From: Ligaoa zhengdingensis
GTDB taxonomy: Bacteria > Bacillota > Clostridia > Oscillospirales > Ruminococcaceae
Reading direction: 5' to 3'
NCBI RefSeq assembly: GCF_014384885.1
Contig: NZ_JACRST010000013.1
Location: 1 to 64,000, forward strand
Length of the DNA: 64,000 bases
Part shown: positions 42,195-47,642 of the stretch, one piece after another
Position numbering within the stretch: the stretch's first letter is position 1
Layout: each line of letters begins with the position of its first letter
Position numbers and translations under genes: made by a program
Notes under the pieces: model-generated
The model's input: only the letters and a program-made list of their open reading frames with translations
What the model was told of the DNA's origin: nothing
Database searches by the model: none

Positions 42195-43163
42195 TCAGGC
42201 GAGCGGATCCACCTCGCGCAGGGTGATCACCTGCCAGGTGCCGTCGCCGTTGTCCCTCATATGATATTCCAGGGTGCTCTCCAAACATACCTGAACCGGG
42301 TCGGTATAGGTTTCGACATAGAGGAAGGTCTCGTCCGCGCCGTGGTCGATGCGCACAATCCGGTCGTTGGTGATATTGCCCCCGCGCCCCAGCATCACAT
42401 AAAGCTGCGCCTGGGGATCGTAAAAGCGCGACTCCTGCCGCACAAACTCCTCCGCGCCGTAATAGCGCGCGGCCATCTCATCCATCTGCCCCTGCGTCAG
42501 GCCGTCCGGATACTCCGACGCGCCCATCGCGATCAGGTATTCGACATCCAGGTCGTCGGTCAGGTCGTCCGGCGTCTCGAACGGGCGGGACAAAAAGCCG
42601 AACGCCCGCGCCTGCATCACCTGCGCCGCGGCGGAGTCCTCGATCAGCTGCATCTCATCGATGTATCTGTCCTCCGGCGCGATGCAGAGCACCATCGGGA
42701 TGGGGTCGTACCCCAGGCTGCCCACCCGCATCACATAGCTGCCGACGCCGGTAGCGAGCAGGGTTGGGCCCGCGTCGAGCACCTCCATCGTCAGCCGGTA
42801 GGTACCGCTGATCCCCTCGGACTGGATCGGCTCGCAGGAGATCTCCCCCAGGGAGACCTGCTTCCAATAGTCGCACTGCCCGCTCGGGGACTCGTAGCGC
42901 GCCGACAGAAATTCCATCTCGCCGGTGTCCCCCGCGCGCAGTGCCGCAACAAACCGCTCGGCCGCCTCGTCGGCGGTCTGCGGGAGCACCTGGGTCTCGT
43001 CCGCTGTACTGCTGGAGGAGGAAAGCGCCTCCGGCTCGGATGAAACCGGTTCGGACTGAGAGGAGGACTCCTCCGGCGCGGAGGAGGGGCGGCTCTCCCG
43101 CGCACAGCCCGGCAGCGCCGCCAACGCGGCGGCCAGCAGGACGGCAATCCATTTGTAGTTCAT
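42195..43163 (-). CDS. Hypothetical lipoprotein between ruvA and ruvB
   Basis: 322 residues. Signal MNYKWIAVLLAAALAALPGC with lipobox LPGC, then a Ser/Glu/Pro-rich linker to about residue 60, then a folded region starting ADEAAERFVAALRAGDTGEM with a NTF2/DUF4878-like feel at first and a second half with no recognisable motif. Predicted to sit on the outer face of the membrane. Its place between ruvA and ruvB is unusual; function unknown. Confidence 0.75.
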   Translation of the reverse strand: MNYKWIAVLLAAALAALPGCARESRPSSAPEESSSQSEPVSSEPEALSSSSSTADETQVLPQTADEAAERFVAALRAGDTGEMEFLSARYESPSGQCDYWKQVSLGEISCEPIQSEGISGTYRLTMEVLDAGPTLLATGVGSYVMRVGSLGYDPIPMVLCIAPEDRYIDEMQLIEDSAAAQVMQARAFGFLSRPFETPDDLTDDLDVEYLIAMGASEYPDGLTQGQMDEMAARYYGAEEFVRQESRFYDPQAQLYVMLGRGGNITNDRIVRIDHGADETFLYVETYTDPVQVCLESTLEYHMRDNGDGTWQVITLREVDPLA

Positions 43164-43177
43164 CTTCAGTTCCCCCT

Positions 43178-43780
43178 TTACGGCACAATGGCCAACCTTT
43201 TGAGGCCGCCCTTGATGAGTTCCTCCACCGGCAGGGCCGGGTCCAGCTTGGCCAGCGCCTGCGCAGCCTCGGCGCGCGCATAGCCCAGCGACTCCAGCGC
43301 GGCGGCAGCCTCGGCGAGATTGCCCGACCCGATCTCGGCGGCGGTGATCCCCTCGGGCGCGGACAGGCCAAACTCCGCGTCAGCCACCTTATCCTTGAGC
43401 TCCAGTACGATGCGCTGGGCAAGTTTGTTGCCCACGCCCGGCGAGCGCGTGAGGGTCTTGTGGTCGCCCGACGCGATGCACAGCGCCAAGCGGTCGGGGG
43501 TGAGGTCGGAGAGGATGGCGAGCGCCACCTTGGGCCCGACGCCTGAAACGGTAATCATCATTTTAAAGAAGCCCAGTTCCAGCTCGGTGGCAAAGCCGAA
43601 CAGGTCGAGGGCGCTGTCTGTTATGTGCAGATAGGTGTAGAGCTGCGCTTCGCCCCCCTGCTTGGGCAGGGCGCTCAGGGTGGAGGTAGTGGTCTTGCAG
43701 GCATAACCCACACCGCCGCACTCCACCACCGCGAGGTTGGGCGCGGTGTGGATCAGTTTGCCCCTTAAACGGTAAATCAT
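43178..43780 (-). CDS. ruvA: Holliday junction branch migration protein RuvA
   Basis: 200 residues. N-terminal OB fold MIYRLRGKLIHTAPNLAVVECGGVGY, two HhH motifs (SGVGPKVALAIL and SPGVGNKLAQRIVLELKDK), and the C-terminal UBA-like domain III that touches RuvB (AAAALESLGYARAEAAQAL). Tetramer that holds the four-way junction. 12 bases after ruvC. Confidence 0.97.
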   Translation of the reverse strand: MIYRLRGKLIHTAPNLAVVECGGVGYACKTTTSTLSALPKQGGEAQLYTYLHITDSALDLFGFATELELGFFKMMITVSGVGPKVALAILSDLTPDRLALCIASGDHKTLTRSPGVGNKLAQRIVLELKDKVADAEFGLSAPEGITAAEIGSGNLAEAAAALESLGYARAEAAQALAKLDPALPVEELIKGGLKRLAIVP

Positions 43781-43792
43781 CGGCCTTCTCCT

Positions 43793-44284
43793 TTATTTAA
43801 TCAGACGGAATAGCGAACCCGCGCAGTGTCCGTGGCAGATGGCCAAAGCCAACGCATCGGCGGTGTCGTCCGGCTTGGGGATGGTGTCCAGCTTGAGGAT
43901 GGTGCGGGTCATCTCCTGCACCTGCGATTTGACGGCCTTGCCGTACCCCACCACGCTCTGCTTGACCTGCATCGGGGTGTACTCGTGGATCTCCACCCCG
44001 TTTTGACAGGCCGCCAGCAGGATGACCCCGCGTGCCTGCGCGACGTCGATCGCAGTGGTTTTATTGTTGGTGAAAAACAGTTTTTCGATCGACATCGCCT
44101 GCGGCCGGTACTTTTGCAGGACGCGGGTCATTTCGCGGTAGATTTGCTCGAGCCGCCGCTCAAACGGCGTGCCCGGCTGCGTGGCGATCGCGCCGTAGCC
44201 CAGGGTGGCAAACCGTCCCGCGCGGTAATCCAACACCCCGTAGCCCACAATCGCGTAACCGGGATCGATCCCCACAATCACCAA
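43793..44284 (-). CDS. ruvC: Holliday junction resolvase RuvC
   Basis: 163 residues. Acidic catalytic residues in VGIDPGYAIVGYG, SIEKLFFTNN and DDTADALALAICH. In frame only TTG 44284 or GTG 44281 can start it, 12-15 bases from GAGGAGA. A well-spaced ATG lies nearer (about 44291) but in another frame; deletion of one T in the following TTT would join them, so either a weak non-ATG start or a sequence error. Confidence 0.94.
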   Translation of the reverse strand: MVIVGIDPGYAIVGYGVLDYRAGRFATLGYGAIATQPGTPFERRLEQIYREMTRVLQKYRPQAMSIEKLFFTNNKTTAIDVAQARGVILLAACQNGVEIHEYTPMQVKQSVVGYGKAVKSQVQEMTRTILKLDTIPKPDDTADALALAICHGHCAGSLFRLIK

Positions 44285-44625
44285 AGCACATCGTTCTCCT
44301 CACTAAATATATTGTATCTATGATAGCACAGGCATACAGCAAGCGGTGATTTCATTGCTCCAGCCCGCAGGGCGGACATAAAACCGCTTTGCGGTTATTA
44401 TATCATATCGGCCGTTTGGGAACAATACAAACTGCCGCCGATGAGTCAAAAGATTTGGGCAAGATGCTGATGGATTCTTGCTTTTTTTGCACAATCTGTC
44501 CGTAAAATGATGCTTTCGCAAATATTTTAAAAAAAATTTGTGTCTTTGTCTTGATTTTTCTGTAAATACGTTGTATAATAATAAAGTCGCATCGGGGAAT
44601 CACCGATTTGGACAACTTTATATAT
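44285..44625. other. Intergenic region between ruvC and tRNA-Val
   Basis: 341 bases. The tRNA promoter is at 44551-44579. A short hairpin ATCGG/CCGAT at 44591-44607 lies in the tRNA leader. The AT-rich remainder shows no convincing gene; a ruvC promoter is not clear. Confidence 0.5.
44551..44579 (+). promoter_or_regulatory. Promoter of tRNA-Val
   Basis: TTGATT, 17-base spacer, perfect TATAAT. Confidence 0.8.
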
Positions 44626-44701
44626 GGACGATTAGCTCAGCTGGTAGAGCATTCGCTTGACGTGCGAAGGGTCAGGGATTCGAGTTCCTTATCGTCCACC
44701 A
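44626..44701 (+). tRNA. tRNA-Val (anticodon GAC)
   Basis: 76 bases with CCA encoded. Acceptor GGACGAT/ATCGTCC, D arm AGCTCAGCTGGTAGAGC, anticodon stem TTCGC/GCGAA with loop TTGACGT (anticodon GAC at 44659-44661), T loop TTCGAGT. Reads GUC and GUU valine codons. Confidence 0.95.
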
Positions 44702-44704
44702 GGG

Positions 44705-44743
44705 GTGCTGTCACTGCAATCGCGGTGGCGGTACTATTTTTTT
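44705..44743 (+). terminator. Terminator of tRNA-Val
   Basis: 13-bp stem with several G-U pairs (44705-44717 with 44722-44734) followed by TATTTTTTT. Confidence 0.7.
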
Positions 44744-44772
44744 ACCCAAAAGTTACAATCCTGCTTTTCGGG

Positions 44773-44801
44773 GTGACTTTTCGGCCCAGATATGCTATTC
44801 T
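44773..44801 (+). promoter_or_regulatory. Promoter of the lipoprotein gene
   Basis: GTGACT, 17-base spacer, TATTCT with an extended TGC upstream of it. Confidence 0.5.
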
Positions 44802-44834
44802 GGGGGCACCAGCGATACAAAGGAGGTTGTTACT

Positions 44835-45506
44835 ATGAAACGAATTGCCATCTGTTCCCTGGCGCTGCTTTTTGCGCTTTCCACAGCCGCCTGCGGATGG
44901 AAGCGTCCCGCCTCGTCCTCTTCGGCCCCGGAACCCGCTTCTTCCACCCCGCCGGTTTCATCGAGCGCTGCGCCGTCACAGGCTGAGGCTGAGGGGGAAA
45001 CGCCTGAGGAGGCGGTCAACAATCTGGTCAAAGCGGTCAAGGCGCTGGACCTGGAAACTGCAAAAGGTTACCTGGGCGGCGATCTGGCGCTCAAAACCGA
45101 GAAGCTCGACCTCACCAGCGAGCAAAATAAGGAATTGGCCCAGGCGGTAGTGAAGGACCTCTCATGCAAGGTGCTTTCGTCGGAGATGGACGGGGAAAAC
45201 GCGACGGTAAAGGCGGAGATCACCACCCTGGATTTCGGCTCGGTGGTGCAGAGCTTCCTCGGGAAATCGATCGCGCTCACCATGGGGAATCTGGGCAAAA
45301 GCGGGGACGGCCTTAACACCAAGCTGATGGACGCCCTGCGGGAGTGCATCCAGGACTGTAACAAGACCGCCACCAAAACTGTGGATATCGCCCTGGAGCC
45401 GTCGGACGACAGCTGGGTGGTTTCCAACAGCGACGAACTGCAGGACGCCCTGCTCGGCGGGCTCTCCTCCCTGGTCAAGGAATTTTCCAGCCTGTTGCCC
45501 CAATAA
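44835..45506 (+). CDS. Hypothetical lipoprotein
   Basis: 223 residues with AGGAGG upstream. MKRIAICSLALLFALSTAACG is a lipoprotein signal (lipobox TAAC). A Ser/Pro/Ala linker (about 25-55) leads to an alpha+beta domain starting TPEEAVNNLVKAVKALDLETAKGYLGG, resembling the DUF4878/DUF5105 NTF2-like group found in clostridial lipoproteins. Expected on the outer membrane face; ligand unknown. Confidence 0.75.
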   Translation: MKRIAICSLALLFALSTAACGWKRPASSSSAPEPASSTPPVSSSAAPSQAEAEGETPEEAVNNLVKAVKALDLETAKGYLGGDLALKTEKLDLTSEQNKELAQAVVKDLSCKVLSSEMDGENATVKAEITTLDFGSVVQSFLGKSIALTMGNLGKSGDGLNTKLMDALRECIQDCNKTATKTVDIALEPSDDSWVVSNSDELQDALLGGLSSLVKEFSSLLPQ

Positions 45507-45559
45507 GCCGCAGCTGAACCAAATTCCTTCCGCTAATGACCGGCATCCGTAAAACAGCT

Positions 45560-45599
45560 GACCCTCCGTATGGTTTCTGCCACACGGAGGGTCATTTTC
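45560..45599 (+). terminator. Terminator of the lipoprotein gene
   Basis: 11-bp stem GACCCTCCGTA-like/ACGGAGGGTC then ATTTT. Confidence 0.8.
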
Positions 45600-45672
45600 C
45601 GCATAATATTTATGCTGAACTCCCCACTACGCGACAATTTGTGTTATGCGCTTCTTCTCATTTCCAAAAAAC

Positions 45673-46197
45673 TTATCCTAAATATTTTTCAAGGCATACT
45701 AACTGAACATTTGGAATGCCGTTAAATACGCACTTTATCATACCTATTTCTTCATATCCCAACTTTTGATACAGCTTTCGTGCTCTTGTATTTAACACAT
45801 TCGTATCCATACGCAATGCGACACAGCCATGCTGTTTTGCATAATCCTCATAAAATGCTACGAAAGCTTTTCCATAACCTTTCTTCTTTTCAAATGGGTC
45901 AACTGCCAAGCCATGAAGCACCATGATTTCATTGTCACTCGCGTTATGTTTCCATGTTGCATATTTATATTCATCAACTTGAATTTGATTGATTATCGCT
46001 ACTGCTACCATTTTACTTTCATCCACCATAACAAACAAATCGTCTCTGTTCAAAGCATCTTCCGCTGTTTTTCTGGTAGGATAAACATTACGAATCCATC
46101 CAGTTATAGTCAATCCTTTTTCTTCCTCGTCATGAATATTCTCATAAATCCTTTCGATGCTGTCAATATCAGCTTTTTTCGCTTTTAATATTTCCAT
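45673..46197 (-). CDS. GNAT family N-acetyltransferase, AT-rich
   Basis: 174 residues from ATG 46197 (a GTG precedes it directly). GNAT core: MVLHGLAVDPFEKKKGYGKAFVAFYEDYAKQ with the acetyl-CoA loop KKKGYGKA, and RMDTNVLNTRARKLYQKLGYEEIG. Codons are strikingly AT-rich (many AAA, TTT, ATA) compared with the GC-rich neighbours, indicating recent transfer. Substrate unknown. A perfect 17-bp inverted repeat lies upstream. Confidence 0.85.
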   Translation of the reverse strand: MEILKAKKADIDSIERIYENIHDEEEKGLTITGWIRNVYPTRKTAEDALNRDDLFVMVDESKMVAVAIINQIQVDEYKYATWKHNASDNEIMVLHGLAVDPFEKKKGYGKAFVAFYEDYAKQHGCVALRMDTNVLNTRARKLYQKLGYEEIGMIKCVFNGIPNVQLVCLEKYLG

Positions 46198-46306
46198 CAC
46201 AGAACGCCTCTCCTCGCAAAAATTATCTGGTCGGCAAAGATCGATTCGTCACTTTATCATGCAAAATAGAGTATAGCAGAAAAGTGCGAAGCAATCTACC
46301 GGCTGA

Positions 46307-46347
46307 ATACGAAACGCCCGAACATTTTTCGTTCGGGCGTTTCGTAT
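46307..46347. repeat. Perfect 17-bp inverted repeat between the GNAT genes
   Basis: 46307-46323 pairs base for base with 46331-46347, loop ATTTTTC. It could be a two-way terminator, although the downstream T-run is missing; alternatively a cassette boundary. Confidence 0.7.
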
Positions 46348-46500
46348 ATCATCGTGCTTCACGATTTCCTTTGCCTGTGCCTTGCAGGCGTTCATCTGGC
46401 GAACCCATTCCATTTGGTTTTCGGTTTTTCGGTCACGCCATACCGTTTCGCCAGCTCCGGCGCGATGCCCTTATCGCATCTGCTCGATAAATAGGGTTTG
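46348..46500 (-). pseudogene. Unrecognised coding-like debris
   Basis: Immediately downstream of the second GNAT stop the minus strand reads LSSRCDKGIAPELAKRYGVT and ends KWNGFAR at a TGA (46392-46394), and an overlapping frame reads KTENQMEWVRQMNACKAQAK then EIVKHDDIRN. Both look protein-like but neither has a start, so this may be the frameshifted end of a lost gene. I do not recognise the family. More GC-rich than the flanking GNAT genes. Confidence 0.3.
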
Positions 46501-46944
46501 TCAATTTAACTTCATATATAAAAGTGGATATGGCTTTCCCTGCTCATCATGGTCCGTCCTTTTATAGCCTCGAAAACCCATATGTTCATAAAAGCCTTTC
46601 GCAAGGGGGTTTTGTTCATTAACAGCCAATTCCCTGATTGAGTAATTTTCAATCCCATATTGGATTAACTTTTTTCCTAAGCCTTTTCCTCTTTCTTCGG
46701 GTGCAATAAACAGCATTTCAAGTTTTTGTTCTTCCACGCCCATAAAGGCGACAGGACATCCGCTTTCGTTCTCCGCAACAACCAAATGGACGACACCCTT
46801 TAACGCTTGTGGGACATATTTTTTAATATCTTCTATTTCACTCTCTGATAAAAAGAGATGTGTGTCCTTTACAGACCTTTCCCATACTTCGGTTAGCTGT
46901 TCTATCAGCAGTGCCGTTCTTTCCTTAACTTCTATTATCTTCAT
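46501..46944 (-). CDS. GNAT family N-acetyltransferase, AT-rich
   Basis: 147 residues. Motif A reads MLFIAPEERGKGLGKKLIQYGIENYSI, with GKGLGKK binding acetyl-CoA pyrophosphate, followed by VNEQNPLAKGFYEHMGFRGYKRTD. AT-rich codon use like the GNAT at 45673-46197, unlike the rest of the window. The TGCTATACT extended -10 at 46993-47001 probably drives it. Probably a transferred small-molecule acetyltransferase. Confidence 0.85.
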   Translation of the reverse strand: MKIIEVKERTALLIEQLTEVWERSVKDTHLFLSESEIEDIKKYVPQALKGVVHLVVAENESGCPVAFMGVEEQKLEMLFIAPEERGKGLGKKLIQYGIENYSIRELAVNEQNPLAKGFYEHMGFRGYKRTDHDEQGKPYPLLYMKLN

Positions 46945-47065
46945 ATTGGTTCCACCTCACATTCCGATTAAGCTGTTTTATTTTCAAAAATAAGTATAGC
47001 ATAGATCGGCGCCATTTTGACATCGAGCCATCAAATATTTTATCAATTTCAAAGGATATCTATGA

Positions 47066-47160
47066 AACGCCCACGCGACCTTTTCATTTGCTGCGGGCAA
47101 CGGAATCATCGTGCTCGGCCGGCTGCACGGAAAGATAATTGCTTTGCAACCATTTTTTAT
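47066..47160 (+). pseudogene. Possible fragment of a beta-helical (MinC-like) gene
   Basis: The plus frame from 47066 reads ATFSFAAGNGIIVLGRLHGK then IIAL, similar in feel to the turn repeats of the MinC C-terminal domain (GN.IVLGRLHG). No start and no upstream continuity, so at best a relic; chance similarity cannot be excluded. Confidence 0.2.
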
Positions 47161-47364
47161 TTATGCACAGTGGCGGGGCGGCTGACACCCGCCCTCAACC
47201 ACACGAAGCTGCGGCTGTGCGGTGCAGGGCTGTTCCTCCTGCGCGCAAGCAGCCGCCTTTTTCTCTGCTTCGGACGCAGGCAAAAGCCAGTAGGCCAACG
47301 CACTGGCCGCTGCGGTCATAAAACAAATACTAGCTGCAATCCATTTCAAAAGCTCCATTGTCAT
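47161..47364 (-). CDS. Small single-helix membrane protein under SOS-like boxes
   Basis: 67 residues from ATG 47364 (GTG directly upstream possible), with AAGGAGG 10 bases before. MTMELLKWIAASICFMTAAA continues SALAYWLLP as one N-terminal membrane helix; the rest is a short, Cys-containing polar tail (EAEKKAAACAQEEQPCTAQP). Three GAAC-N4-GTTC-like boxes lie in its promoter and leader (47383-47452). Size, topology and regulation resemble the SOS-induced division inhibitors YneA and SosA, though there is no sequence match I can claim and no lexA next door. Confidence 0.65.
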   Translation of the reverse strand: MTMELLKWIAASICFMTAAASALAYWLLPASEAEKKAAACAQEEQPCTAQPQLRVVEGGCQPPRHCA

Positions 47365-47382
47365 CACCGGTTGTCCTCCTTT

Positions 47383-47452
47383 TAAACGTATGTTCTGCGC
47401 ATATTTCCGTCTTAAAACATTTGTTCTTTTTCGAGTATAGCACATATGTTCG
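47383..47452 (-). promoter_or_regulatory. Promoter with three SOS (LexA-like) boxes
   Basis: Top-strand boxes AAAC-GTAT-GTTC (47384-47395), AAAC-ATTT-GTTC (47415-47426) and GCAC-ATAT-GTTC (47440-47451), compared with Bacillus CGAAC-N4-GTTCG. Minus-strand -10 TATACT is at 47434-47439; the third box lies in the -35/-10 spacer and the other two downstream of the start. Confidence 0.65.
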
Positions 47453-47520
47453 CGTTTGAAAAGGGGGTTTTCTAAAAAATTTTTTCCCGCCACAATATCA
47501 CCGGCAGAGGAAAATGCTGG

Positions 47521-47550
47521 TTTACAAGCCCCGCGGTGAGATGGTATAAT
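47521..47550 (+). promoter_or_regulatory. Promoter of the 904-residue surface protein
   Basis: TTTACA, 18-base spacer, perfect TATAAT. Confidence 0.7.
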
Positions 47551-47642
47551 GATTCTAGGTTTTTGTCGAATCAGGACAATCAACATCTCTTTTCCCGCTG
47601 TGCGGCAGAGGGCGCACCCGGGAAATACAGGGGGACAACACT

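Noticed and set aside
44591..44607. Small RNA gene upstream of tRNA-Val
   Set aside because: A 5-bp hairpin in the short tRNA leader is not enough evidence.
44626..47160. tRNA-Val as an integration site for the GNAT cargo
   Set aside because: I find no second copy of the tRNA 3' end downstream and no integrase.
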